From: an uncultured Ruminococcus sp.
GTDB taxonomy: Bacteria > Bacillota > Clostridia > Oscillospirales > Ruminococcaceae
Assembly (NCBI RefSeq): GCF_902762735.1
Contig: NZ_CACWPP010000047.1
Location: 1-49,749 of the forward strand
Direction of reading: 5' to 3'
Length of the DNA stretch: 49,749 nt
Shown: one piece after another, positions 39,405 to 47,913 of the stretch
How the letters are laid out: each line of letters begins with the position of its first letter
Position numbering within the stretch: the first letter of the stretch is position 1
Position numbers and translations under genes: made by a program
The notes under the pieces: model-generated
The model's input: the letters and a program-made list of their open reading frames with translations, nothing else
Database searches by the model: none
What the model was told of the DNA's origin: nothing

Positions 39405-39953
39405 ATGCGTGAAAGATGTTTCGAGATAAGTCACATCAGCGGGGGCAGTATATCGGGCTTTCTGCGTGATGACGAGCGTGAGATTTTCTTCGACAACGGC
39501 AGCGGTGAGGATTTTATTGATGATTTTCTGCTGGCGGTGCTGACTGTTGCGGGCATTCACCCTGCGGCTGAACATCGGGAGAGTTTCTGGGCTGAACTTG
39601 AACCCATGATGGCTAAGTGGGCTTTCTTCGGTTCAAATTCGCGCATACGTGTGACTGTGACGACTTATGACAACTCACGCACTGTTCAGGAGAATAGCGA
39701 GAGCCTGACTCTTGACAAAGACACTCTTATGCGCGATGTGGCAGAAGTTCTGGGCGAAGTGCTTGAAAAATTCGGGCTGTGCGGATACCGTCACGAGTGG
39801 GGGCACGAGTTCCCTGTCAGCCTTTATTTACAGCTGAAAGACGCTGTCGGCGGCAGTGCAAAGACTTCGCTGACAAAGACGATCCCTGCTGACGAAAACA
39901 TGGGCATGCCCGCTGACGGCTCGGTGCTGTCGGAAGAGCTTTCCCTGATATAA
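39405..39953 (+). CDS. Hypothetical cytoplasmic protein between two tRNAs
   Basis: 182 residues, no signal peptide or membrane segment. I do not recognise a family. N-terminal part is Phe/Asp-rich (REIFFDNGSGEDFIDDF), the middle has WAFFGSNSRIRVTVTTY and the C-terminal part ends in an acidic, Gly/Met-rich tail. It starts 36 nt after the tRNA-Lys terminator, preceded by GGCGGTGAT, and ends 2 nt before tRNA-Leu, so it may be co-transcribed with that tRNA. Confidence 0.75.
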   Translation: MRERCFEISHISGGSISGFLRDDEREIFFDNGSGEDFIDDFLLAVLTVAGIHPAAEHRESFWAELEPMMAKWAFFGSNSRIRVTVTTYDNSRTVQENSESLTLDKDTLMRDVAEVLGEVLEKFGLCGYRHEWGHEFPVSLYLQLKDAVGGSAKTSLTKTIPADENMGMPADGSVLSEELSLI

Positions 39954-39955
39954 AT

Positions 39956-40037
39956 GCGGGTGTGGTGAAATTGGCAGACACGTTAGATTTAGGTTCTAAT
40001 GCCGAACGGTGTGCAGGTTCAAGTCCTGTCACCCGCA
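39956..40037 (+). tRNA. tRNA-Leu (anticodon TAG)
   Basis: 82 nt with a variable arm. Acceptor GCGGGTG / CACCCGC, anticodon loop ATTTAGG with TAG, T-arm TGCAGGTTCAAGTCCTGT. Discriminator A; CCA is not encoded. Confidence 0.95.
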
Positions 40038-40045
40038 TACAAAAA

Positions 40046-40078
40046 AGCCCGAAACAGCGATGTTTCAGGGCTTTTTGT
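40046..40078 (+). terminator. Terminator of tRNA-Leu
   Basis: AGCCCGAAACA / TGTTTCAGGGCT hairpin (one bulge) followed by TTTTGTTTTT. Confidence 0.85.
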
Positions 40079-40121
40079 TTTTCGGTCTTGTGCGTTTTCT
40101 GAGGCTTTTTACATGAAAAAA

Positions 40122-40247
40122 TGTGGTTATCCCTTTGGCACACCAACTAAAAATGCGGTGAACAAAAGGATAATTGAGCGCCACACGCCAAGAACCTTAA
40201 GTTCTGTATAACCGCTGTTTTTGTGGTGTATCAGCGGGATGATCACA
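40122..40247 (+). mobile_element. Family-1 MITE-like element, copy E
   Basis: 126 bp, ends TGTGGTTATCCC and GGGATGATCACA. Almost the reverse complement of copy D. Flanks TGAAAAAA and TAAAAAAA differ by one base, compatible with an aged 8-bp target duplication. Confidence 0.8.
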
Positions 40248-40385
40248 TAAAAAAAGCAGGTCTTTAACAGCGGCTGTGTCTGCTGTGACCTGCTATTTTG
40301 TTATTCGGCACTATTCTGTATGCCTTGTGCGAAAGCATAGCACAGGCGCTGAGAAAGGGTGCAAAATGTCATGCTTTTCAATTAT

Positions 40386-40485
40386 ATCCCAATTTGTCTG
40401 TGTATTGTTCCCCCGCCTTCGGCGGGGGAACAATACGAAAGAACAGCCATTTTGTATCATAAGCAATACACATCAAAATTGGGAG
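40386..40485 (+). mobile_element. Family-2 MITE-like element, copy I
   Basis: 100 bp, ends ATCCCAATTTG and CAAAATTGGGAG, with the central GC hairpin in the GCCTTCGGC form (the complement of the GCCGAAGGC seen in F and G, so the centre is inverted). No exact 8-bp duplication is seen. It ends 17 nt from the GH98 stop codon. Confidence 0.75.
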
Positions 40486-40502
40486 ATTATCGCTTTGCGC
40501 TG

Positions 40503-43500
40503 TTATTTCACAGTCACAGTGAAGGATCTTGACTCAATTTTGCTTGTATCCCAGTTTCCGTTTACCTTAGCGCAAATAACTATCTGATAGGTACTGCCCG
40601 GTTTCAGTCTGGGCGATGTGAAAGTTGTGCTGCCGTTATCTGCGTAGCCCTCGACCTTCCACTTGTTTGCCAGCTTTACAGCTATGCCGTAACGTGTCGC
40701 GCCGCTTACAGGTGTCCATTTCAGCCTGAACTGGTGAGACGACTCACTGTATTCAATGCCTGTTACCTTAGGATATTCGTGTGTTTCGGTCTGCTGTGCC
40801 TGTTTTGGCAGAACGAATGCGATGTAGTTTGCAGACAGACCCTGCGCACCGTTAGTGCCGAGAGTTACATTGCTGTTCGCAGAGAAGTCCTTGCGGAAAA
40901 CAGTCATTGTAACATCGTTAGATGTCATCATCGTGTCAGAAGTCTTAGTCCAGCTGTTCAGCCAGCTCAGCCCCTGATTTACACGGTCATCGACAGCAAC
41001 ATAAACAGTTGCGTCCTCATTGACTGTGAATGTTGCCAGGTCGCCCGAATACAGCTTTGAATCGCAGGCGGTGCGGATAGTTTCCCTGTTGTTGAGATAT
41101 GAAGGAATGCTCTTGACAGTTATATCTCTGTCACCGTAGTAAAGCGAGCCTTTCGCGGTATCGTATACTATCGACCAGTCATCTGCGTTCTCGGTATCGG
41201 CTACTTTCAGGTCTCTGATGATCCTGCCCTGAAGCGGTTCAGGCTCATTTACGATAACAGTGCCGCTGCCGTCACCGAAATCGCCGTCAACAGTGAAGTT
41301 GTCGATATACAGCGAAGAAGGCAGAGCAGAATTTGACTTGAACTCGATCTTGTTGTCGCCTGCTTTGAGGTTTATCTTCTTCTCATAAGTTTTCCAGTTG
41401 GAATAGCCGTATGTGTTGGAGAGATGCATAGTCTCCTGCTTATTGCCGTTAACATAGAGATCGACCCGGTCGATGTCAGACTGCGAGGAATACCTCAGCT
41501 TCATGGTGAACTGACCTGCCTTGTCGGTGTGAACGGTATCCTTTGCCGCCGCGCCCGAGTTCTTGCCGTATTTCAGGAAGCCCTGACCCTGTATGCCTGT
41601 AACGCCGCTGGTGCATGCGTTGGTAACATAGCCTTCAACGTTCTTGACATCGAGGAACTCGCCCTCATACTGGCGTGTGCCCGTGTAGAATGCGGGAGGA
41701 GTGATGGGCTGTACGGAAGCCTTGTTATAGTTGGTCTTTCTGCCTGTATTGCTGCCGCTGCAGTTGATGGTTATATCCACAGGACCGTTGTGCTTTACAG
41801 TGAGGGTATATGTGCCGTTTGAATAGCTTTCGGTTATCTGCGAAGCTGTCTGATTGCGTCCCTTGTCCTTAGCGGAATAGGTGGGTCTTGACTTACAGCC
41901 GTTTACCTTGAAAGTATCGGTGGAGAGAGTTGTCTGCGCCTTGTTGTCGAAGTTGTTGGCGTAGATGTCGATATGGTCGCTGTACTCGTTTATGACTGCG
42001 TTGCCGTAAGCATTGAAGTTAGCATCAAGTGTCGAGCAGGTGTTGTACTGCAAGTTTATCAGCACGCCCTGATTGCGGTTGAGCTTATCGTTGTTGTAAG
42101 TCACCCAAGTATTGTTGTAGTGACCCGCATAGCATGTGCCCACATACTCTGACGGGAACTCCCTGTTGAACTCGTTCTGCTTTGCGGAAATACTGCCCCA
42201 GCGCGAGTCAAGCTGTGACTGTTTCAGCTGATATTTGAACGACTTAGCAGTGCTGTCCCTCAGACCGTAAGTGGTGGGAATGGTGGGGTAGCGTCCCGTT
42301 GACTTGTAGAGGTTCTTGTTATCCCAGAGGTTGCCGTCGTTCGGCATACGGTAAATCCCCTCGAACAGCGTCTGATATGTGCTGTACTTAGTGTTGTCGC
42401 CGCCCGAACTTACGTCCTGTATTATGATATACTTTGTGCGGTCGATAACTTCCTGGCGGGTGGGTATGCGGTAGGTGCCGTCCACCATCTTCTCAAAGAA
42501 ATTCAGTGTGGAGTTAACATACTGGTCTTTGGTGTACCAGTCGCGGCAGGAATAGCCCTCGCTGTCCTTCACGCCGCCCCATGTTTCACCGAAATCATCG
42601 TTCCACACCAGCTCAGGACCGTCAATGACGGTAGCGCCGTTCATTATCATTCTCTCTGCGTGTATGGGCATGCCTGTTATCTGGCGGTACTGGTTCTTTG
42701 TGGAAAGCGAAGTGCCGTCAGAGCCGAGATCTGTCCAGCCCGTATCATCGTAGCGCACACCATAACAGCCGCAGTAGCCCGAAAGGTACAGACCCAATAT
42801 CTGCGATTCAACGTCCTCTATCATGCTCTCCTGCGTGTACTTCTCTTCCAGCATCAGGTTCTGACCGTACTTCTCGCATGCTTCGCGCCACTGGCTGTTG
42901 GTCTTGAGCATCGCTATGGGATTGAGTCCCGCAGACCAGCGGTTAGCACAGAAGTTTATGTTAAGATAGCCGCCGTACTTGTTGCACAGTTTCAGCAGGT
43001 GAGCGAAATGCTGGTAGCGCTGCTGGAAAGTGCAGGGGTGATCCTGCGATGCAAATCCCCAGAACTGCTCGGAATAGTTGAAGCCGATAAAGCTGGGGTA
43101 ATCGCGGAAGAACTCAGCATATATCGTGTTCTCGTAATCCTCGTCGGCGTGCTGTACATACTTGCCCTTGTTGGGCGAGTTTACTATGTTATAGCTGTTG
43201 TCGTAATCGGGGAAATGGCACTGACCGCCCGATGCGGGCTGTACCATGCACCATACGCCCATATCCGAACAGGTCTTGAGCCACGACTTTGCGCACTCAT
43301 AGCCGTCCTGCACCATCAGCCATCTATGCTCGGTATTGCTCCAGTTGATGGAAAGGGAGATGTTGAACACGCAGTATGGTCTGATGCTTTCGGGGATAGT
43401 CTCGATTATCTTTGCGGGGTCGGCGTAGTTCCATGTGTCGATATGCACTATCAGCATGGGGTGCTGAGGGTCACATGGACGGCGCATGACCGTTTCAGCC

Positions 43501-43619
43501 TGTGCTGTTATCCCCACAGGTCTGACCGCCATCGGCACCATGCTGCCCACAGGGGATACCGCCGTGCCTGCAAGCATCGCACCCGACAGGATGACCGCAC
43601 ACAGTTTCTTGAATTTCAT
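40503..43619 (-). CDS. Secreted GH98 glycoside hydrolase with CBM35-like and FnIII-like modules
   Basis: 1038 residues. Signal peptide 1-42 (cut after AQA). GH98 catalytic module (about 45-450): HIDTWNYADPAKIIETIPE, VFNISLSINW, MVQPASGGQCHFPDY, FIGFNYSEQFWG, LNINFCANRWS; a GH98 C-terminal module follows (about 470-640, GVLINLQYNTCST). Then a CBM35-like module (about 650-785, YEGEFLDVKN... LYIDNFTVDGD), an unassigned beta module (about 795-935) and a FnIII-like domain to the end. GH98 enzymes are endo-acting on blood-group glycans or on branched xylan; the plant-polymer setting favours xylan, but that is inference. No dockerin. The sugar-sensing AraC regulator starts nearby. Confidence 0.9.
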   Translation of the reverse strand: MKFKKLCAVILSGAMLAGTAVSPVGSMVPMAVRPVGITAQAETVMRRPCDPQHPMLIVHIDTWNYADPAKIIETIPESIRPYCVFNISLSINWSNTEHRWLMVQDGYECAKSWLKTCSDMGVWCMVQPASGGQCHFPDYDNSYNIVNSPNKGKYVQHADEDYENTIYAEFFRDYPSFIGFNYSEQFWGFASQDHPCTFQQRYQHFAHLLKLCNKYGGYLNINFCANRWSAGLNPIAMLKTNSQWREACEKYGQNLMLEEKYTQESMIEDVESQILGLYLSGYCGCYGVRYDDTGWTDLGSDGTSLSTKNQYRQITGMPIHAERMIMNGATVIDGPELVWNDDFGETWGGVKDSEGYSCRDWYTKDQYVNSTLNFFEKMVDGTYRIPTRQEVIDRTKYIIIQDVSSGGDNTKYSTYQTLFEGIYRMPNDGNLWDNKNLYKSTGRYPTIPTTYGLRDSTAKSFKYQLKQSQLDSRWGSISAKQNEFNREFPSEYVGTCYAGHYNNTWVTYNNDKLNRNQGVLINLQYNTCSTLDANFNAYGNAVINEYSDHIDIYANNFDNKAQTTLSTDTFKVNGCKSRPTYSAKDKGRNQTASQITESYSNGTYTLTVKHNGPVDITINCSGSNTGRKTNYNKASVQPITPPAFYTGTRQYEGEFLDVKNVEGYVTNACTSGVTGIQGQGFLKYGKNSGAAAKDTVHTDKAGQFTMKLRYSSQSDIDRVDLYVNGNKQETMHLSNTYGYSNWKTYEKKINLKAGDNKIEFKSNSALPSSLYIDNFTVDGDFGDGSGTVIVNEPEPLQGRIIRDLKVADTENADDWSIVYDTAKGSLYYGDRDITVKSIPSYLNNRETIRTACDSKLYSGDLATFTVNEDATVYVAVDDRVNQGLSWLNSWTKTSDTMMTSNDVTMTVFRKDFSANSNVTLGTNGAQGLSANYIAFVLPKQAQQTETHEYPKVTGIEYSESSHQFRLKWTPVSGATRYGIAVKLANKWKVEGYADNGSTTFTSPRLKPGSTYQIVICAKVNGNWDTSKIESRSFTVTVK

Positions 43620-43712
43620 ATTATTTCCTCCTTATGACAATGTTTTGACCGCCCATCATAACACCAAAGATGAACAGGTCATAAATTGTTAAACATTTTA
43701 CCTTGTAACTCC

Positions 43713-43741
43713 ATTATAACTAATGTCACGAGGTATTTCAA
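43713..43741 (-). promoter_or_regulatory. Promoter of the GH98 gene
   Basis: Minus strand TTGAAA, 17-bp spacer, TATAAT, 94 bp before ATG 43619; the leader has room for regulator binding. Confidence 0.65.
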
Positions 43742-43782
43742 TGAAGAAAATGTGCAATTTGTGGAGAAAACGTTCATGCAAT

Positions 43783-45960
43783 TTACAGTTTGCGATATTT
43801 ATTTGGCGTATAGCCCGTGAACTGTCTGAAAAGCCGCAGACAATAGCCGTAGTCGTCGTATCCGCATCGTTCTGCTATGGCTGACAGGTCTAAGTCGGTG
43901 GAGATAAGCAGCCAGATCATCTTCATCATGCGCCTGCGTATAATATCCTGATGGTAGGCGATGTCAAAAGTCTCCTTGTAGATCTTTCTGAAATGCCCTG
44001 CCGAGATAAGGTACTGCCTGCAAAGCGCCTCCACCGTGAGAGGCTCTTCACTGCTGCTGTAAAGCCTGCTCCGCGCCGCGATGAGCTGGCGGTAATGGGG
44101 ACGCTGATACATCTCACGCGCACGTTCGGACTGCACCGCAAGCTCTTTTTCTGCGATACTCAACAGTTCGGTGGAACTGTTGTACCCCGTACACACCGAT
44201 GCCGTGCAGAACGAGTCCATGCCGAAGATCCCGATATACTTCTCGTTGTTCAGCACCAGCGCAGTGACCCGCTCACGCAGGAGTGCGAGCGCTTTTTCAT
44301 CGGTATACAGCCCCGCGACAGCGTATACGTTCTGTTCGAGCCTTGCGCACACATGCGGCGCAGTGATATTTTGCAGTGCAGACGATATTTCCTGATGCAC
44401 CGCTATCTCGCTCTGCTTATTTTTCAGTGACAGGCTGTCACGATCTATGGCAGTCCTCAGCAAAAGGCAAAACACGGGCTGACCTGCTTTTTCTTTTCCC
44501 AGAAGTATATGAAGCTCATGCGAAAAGCCTTTTCTGTTCAGCAGACCTGTCAGCGTATCCTGGTATTCGGAGATATTGCAGCACTCCATCAGGTATCTTA
44601 TATCGTTTTTCATGCGCAGTATCTCCAGCGCATTTGATACCGATTTCATCCAGCTTCGGAAAATATGGTCATAAGTCGCGGGGGTATCGTAGCGCGTCAC
44701 GATGAACCCCAGCGGACGGTCACTGAAAAACAGCGGCGAACAGTAATAGACCGCAGGGCGCTCACTGCGTTCGGTAAACGCCGAAAGCTCCAGCCGCGAG
44801 ATATGCCTGCTCTGCCCGTTGAGTTCTCTGCTGTAAAGCGTGTAGCAGGTCATGGTGCTGTCATCGGTCTCACCGTGATGCCAGTTGCGGTAAAGGCACA
44901 GTTCAGCGCCGCCGATATTGCGCAGAAGATATTCAGACCCCACGAATTTGCCGCAGAAATCCCGCATCGAGTGTGCTTCGGTCAGCCGCTGTTCAAGCTG
45001 ATTATACAGGTGCAGGAATTCATAGAAAGCCTTATCCCGTGCGGCGCTGAGTTCGGCATCAAGGTCAGCCAGCCTGATGCCGCAGGAACAGCTGCTCCCG
45101 CAGATGACCTTGCCGCGCGGCGGTACAAATCCCCCGAACTCCCCTGTTTTTATCCTGTAAAGGAGCATCTCCGCCACTATCCTGCCAAGCTCTTCGCGGT
45201 TGCGCTGAAAAGTCGTAAGCACGGGGGTGTGCATATGGCGTTCGCGCACAAATTCATAGCCGACAACGGTAAGTGCATCGGGGATGGCTATGCCGCGCCG
45301 CGAAAATTCATCAAGAATGCCGTAAGCCATATAGTCATTTGCACATATAACAGCCTGCGGCATCGGGCGCTCACCCGAAATATAGGCTTTTGCCAGCTTT
45401 TCGCCCGACGGCATCCAGAAATCGCCGAACATTACGCGGTTCTCGTCAAACGGTATGCCGTACTTTTCAAGGGTGCGGCGGTAACCGTCTATGCGCAGGT
45501 GAGAAACCGAATAATTCTCAAAACCTGTCAGCAGGTCTATCTCGTTGAAACCGTGTACCGTCACAAGATGTTCGGTGAGGTCGGCAATATCGTCGGCATC
45601 GGCGGTGTTGATGGGTATGCAGTGTTCAAGCTCAAAGCCTTCAAAGTACGAGCCTACTGCTATCTGCGGTATGTCTCCCCTGTTGTTCATCAGCTGAGAG
45701 ATCTGCCTGCGGTGGGTAGGGTTGATGAAGGCTTCTGTCACAAGTATCAGCCCGCAGAGGTCGGGCGACTCTATCAGGCGGTAGATGTCGTTTTCAGCCG
45801 CCAGCTGTTCGTCATCATACTCGGGGTTATAAATATTGGAGATCACCACAACATCGGTATTCTGCCGCCAAGCCGCAGGTATGATGCCGCGAAGCAGTTC
45901 GCACTGTTCGGTATCGGCTGTCCTTGTCGAGATGACCCCGATGATCTGCCTTTTCATCAT
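43783..45960 (-). CDS. LacI-like sensor, degenerate GGDEF and AraC-type HTH regulator
   Basis: About 725 residues from ATG 45960 (GGAGGT 7 nt before). N-terminal periplasmic-binding/LacI-like domain (about 5-300: IGVISTRTADTEQC, VVGYEF) with a SCSCG joint, a linker, then a GGDEF-like fold (QDTLTGLLNRKGF) in which the active motif is EQNVY, so diguanylate cyclase activity should be lost. The C-terminal AraC/XylS DNA-binding domain (about 625-725: LTVEALCRQYLISAGHFRKIYKE, LSAIAERCGYDDYGYCLRLFRQFTG) has both helix-turn-helix units. It likely senses a sugar and may control the GH98 gene downstream on the same strand (inference). Confidence 0.9.
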   Translation of the reverse strand: MMKRQIIGVISTRTADTEQCELLRGIIPAAWRQNTDVVVISNIYNPEYDDEQLAAENDIYRLIESPDLCGLILVTEAFINPTHRRQISQLMNNRGDIPQIAVGSYFEGFELEHCIPINTADADDIADLTEHLVTVHGFNEIDLLTGFENYSVSHLRIDGYRRTLEKYGIPFDENRVMFGDFWMPSGEKLAKAYISGERPMPQAVICANDYMAYGILDEFSRRGIAIPDALTVVGYEFVRERHMHTPVLTTFQRNREELGRIVAEMLLYRIKTGEFGGFVPPRGKVICGSSCSCGIRLADLDAELSAARDKAFYEFLHLYNQLEQRLTEAHSMRDFCGKFVGSEYLLRNIGGAELCLYRNWHHGETDDSTMTCYTLYSRELNGQSRHISRLELSAFTERSERPAVYYCSPLFFSDRPLGFIVTRYDTPATYDHIFRSWMKSVSNALEILRMKNDIRYLMECCNISEYQDTLTGLLNRKGFSHELHILLGKEKAGQPVFCLLLRTAIDRDSLSLKNKQSEIAVHQEISSALQNITAPHVCARLEQNVYAVAGLYTDEKALALLRERVTALVLNNEKYIGIFGMDSFCTASVCTGYNSSTELLSIAEKELAVQSERAREMYQRPHYRQLIAARSRLYSSSEEPLTVEALCRQYLISAGHFRKIYKETFDIAYHQDIIRRRMMKMIWLLISTDLDLSAIAERCGYDDYGYCLRLFRQFTGYTPNKYRKL

Positions 45961-45988
45961 GTAATGACCTCCATTCATCGTTTTTAGT

Positions 45989-46017
45989 ATTATAACACAA
46001 TGCGCCGTCAAAGTAAA
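45989..46017 (-). promoter_or_regulatory. Promoter of the AraC-type regulator
   Basis: Minus strand TTTACT, 17-bp spacer, TATAAT, 30 bp before ATG 45960. The minisatellite begins 15 bp upstream. Confidence 0.6.
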
Positions 46018-46031
46018 GCCCCGCGCCGCCT

Positions 46032-46544
46032 ATCGCGGCAGGACGGCGTGAAACGCCCATCACGGCAGGACTGCGCGAAACGCCTATCGCGGCAGGACTG
46101 CGCGAAACGTCCGTCGCGGCAGGACGGCGTGAAACGCCTATCGCGGCAGGACTGCGCGAAACGTCCATCGCGGCAGGACTGCGTGTAACGCCCATCACTG
46201 CAGGACTGCGCAAAACGTCCATCGCGGCAGGACTGCGCGAAACGTCCATCGCGGCAGGACTGCGCGAAACGCCCATCGCGGCGGGACTGCGCGAAACGCC
46301 CATCACGGCAGGACTGCGTAAAACGCCTATCGCGGCAGGACTGCGTGAAACGCCCAGCGCGGCAGGACTGCGTGAAACGTCCATCGCGGCAGGACTGCGT
46401 GAAACGTCCATCGCGGCAGGACTGCGCGAAACGCCCATCGCGACAGGACTGCGCAAAATGCCTATCACGGCAGGACTGCGCGAAACGTCCATCACGGCAG
46501 GACGGCGCAAAACGTCCATCGCGGCAGGACTGTGTGAAACGCCC
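46032..46544. repeat. 27-bp x 19 tandem repeat (minisatellite)
   Basis: Nineteen head-to-tail units of the type ATCGCGGCAGGACTGCGCG then AAACGCCC (27 bp). Units are about 80-95% alike and most changes are transitions at a few columns. There are no spacers, so it is not CRISPR. Because 27 is nine codons, several frames on both strands stay open (units such as RFAQSCRDG or KRPSRQDCA), but none has a ribosome site, so I treat it as non-coding. It fills the gap between the divergent regulator and rib promoters. Confidence 0.92.
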
Positions 46545-46572
46545 TGACAAATATCGGACGGTGTGTTATAAT
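46544..46572 (+). promoter_or_regulatory. rib operon promoter
   Basis: CTGACA, 17-bp spacer, TATAAT, ten bases before the FMN riboswitch. The first base of the -35 box is the last base of the minisatellite. Confidence 0.75.
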
Positions 46573-46580
46573 ATATCCAT

Positions 46581-46689
46581 CTTCAGGGCAGGGTGAGATT
46601 CCTGACCGGCAGTTAAAGTCTGCGAGCCGCTTTTGGCGGTTGACCCGTTGAAATTACGGGACCGACGGTATAGTCCGGATGGGAGAAGA
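46581..46689 (+). promoter_or_regulatory. FMN riboswitch (RFN element)
   Basis: Nearly canonical conserved segments: AGGGCAGGGTGAGATTCCTG, ACCGGCAGTTAAAGTC, TGCGAGCCGC, GACCCGTTGAAATTACGGG-like stem, CCGACGGTATAGTCCGGATG and GGGAGAAGATAT closing P1. It precedes ribD and is followed by a terminator, so it should stop transcription when FMN is abundant. Confidence 0.96.
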
Positions 46690-46746
46690 TATATCGGCTG
46701 ACATTTTTGCAGTGTCGGCATATCATCGCGCATCGTAAATAATTTT

Positions 46747-46778
46747 GCCCCCGAAGTGTTTATATCGGGGGCTTTTTT
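46747..46778 (+). terminator. Riboswitch-controlled terminator
   Basis: GCCCCCGA / TCGGGGGC hairpin followed by TTTTTT, between the FMN riboswitch and ribD. Confidence 0.85.
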
Positions 46779-46803
46779 ATGCCCTTAATAAGGAGCTGAT
46801 GGT

Positions 46804-47913
46804 ATGGACCGCGAATACTTCATGCAGGCGGCGCTGGACAAGGCTGAGAGCGGCATGGGGTTTGTAAATCCTAACCCGATGGTCGGGGCTGTGATAGTAC
46901 GTGACGGAAAGATAATAGCAGCAGGCTTTCACGAGAGATACGGAAGTTTGCACGCCGAGCGCAATGCTTTCGCACAATGCGATAAAAAAGGCATAAACTG
47001 CGCGGGCGCTGATATGTATGTCACCCTTGAACCCTGCTGTCATCACGGCAAACAGCCTCCCTGCACTGAGGCGATAGCCGCACATGGTATAAAGCATGTG
47101 TATATAGGTTCAAGTGACCCTAACCCCCTCGTTTCGGGTAAAGGCGCGGCTTTCCTGCGCAGTCGCGGCATCGGAGTGACTGAGGGTGTACTCAAAGATA
47201 AGTGCGATAAACTCAACGAGATATTTTTCAAGTTCATCATAACGGGTCTGCCGTTCGTCACACTAAAATACGCCATGACCCTAGACGGAAAGACCGCCTG
47301 CTATACAGGCGAGTCAAAATGGATAACAGGCGAAACCGCCCGCAGACACGTCCACCGCGAAAGGCTGAGACATGCCGCGATAATGGCAGGTATAGGCACT
47401 GTCCTTGCTGATGACCCGCTGCTCAACTGCCGCCTTGAAAACGGTCGCGACCCTCTGCGGGTGATATGCGACACTCATCTGCGTATACCGCTTGACAGCA
47501 ATATCGTTCGCACCGCAGAAAAAGTGCCGACTATGATAGTCTGCGGCGAAGAAGATGCCCAAAAAGCCGATGCGCTGAAAAATGCAGGCTGTCAGATATT
47601 CTGCCTGCCAAACGGAAACGGCGGCACCGATCTTTCGGCGCTGATGAAAATGCTGGGCGAAAAAAAGATCGACAGCGTGCTTATCGAGGGCGGCGGCACT
47701 CTTGCATGGTCAGCGCTGGAATGCGGCATAGTCGATAAAGTCATGGCTTACACCGCACCAAAGATATTCGGCGGCAAGTCGCCGTTCACACCTGTCGGCG
47801 GAAAGGGCGCAAAGTCGCCTGCTGAGGCGTTCATGCTGGAAAGCACCACCGTTACGGCACTTGACGGCGATATACTCATAGAGGGGCGGGTGAAAAAATG
47901 TTCACGGGACTGA
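46804..47913 (+). CDS. ribD: Bifunctional riboflavin deaminase/reductase
   Basis: 369 residues, standard length. N-terminal deaminase domain (1-145): HAE near 50 and PCCHHGKQPPC near 77 supply the zinc ligands. C-terminal reductase domain (about 146-369): LKYAMTLDGK, SKWITGETARRHVH, AIMAGIGTVLADDP, VLIEGGGTLAWS. It deaminates the pyrimidine formed by GTP cyclohydrolase II and reduces its ribosyl chain with NADPH. AAGGAG precedes the ATG. First gene under the FMN riboswitch; overlaps ribE by 16 nt. Confidence 0.97.
   Translation: MDREYFMQAALDKAESGMGFVNPNPMVGAVIVRDGKIIAAGFHERYGSLHAERNAFAQCDKKGINCAGADMYVTLEPCCHHGKQPPCTEAIAAHGIKHVYIGSSDPNPLVSGKGAAFLRSRGIGVTEGVLKDKCDKLNEIFFKFIITGLPFVTLKYAMTLDGKTACYTGESKWITGETARRHVHRERLRHAAIMAGIGTVLADDPLLNCRLENGRDPLRVICDTHLRIPLDSNIVRTAEKVPTMIVCGEEDAQKADALKNAGCQIFCLPNGNGGTDLSALMKMLGEKKIDSVLIEGGGTLAWSALECGIVDKVMAYTAPKIFGGKSPFTPVGGKGAKSPAEAFMLESTTVTALDGDILIEGRVKKCSRD

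Noticed and set aside
40378-40493. Target-site duplication around MITE copy I
   Set aside because: The flanks TCAATTAT and ATTATCGC share only a shifted 5-mer, not an 8-bp repeat.
44665-45987. 440-residue plus-strand open frame
   Set aside because: Antisense shadow of the LacI-like/AraC regulator.
46032-46544. CRISPR-like array of regular repeats
   Set aside because: The 27-bp units are directly joined without spacers and no cas genes are present; it is a minisatellite.
46000-46596. Long open frames in the minisatellite (nine-residue repeats such as RFAQSCRDG or KRPSRQDCA)
   Set aside because: Open because 27 is a multiple of three and the unit has no stops; no ribosome site, and start codons fall at the repeat edge.
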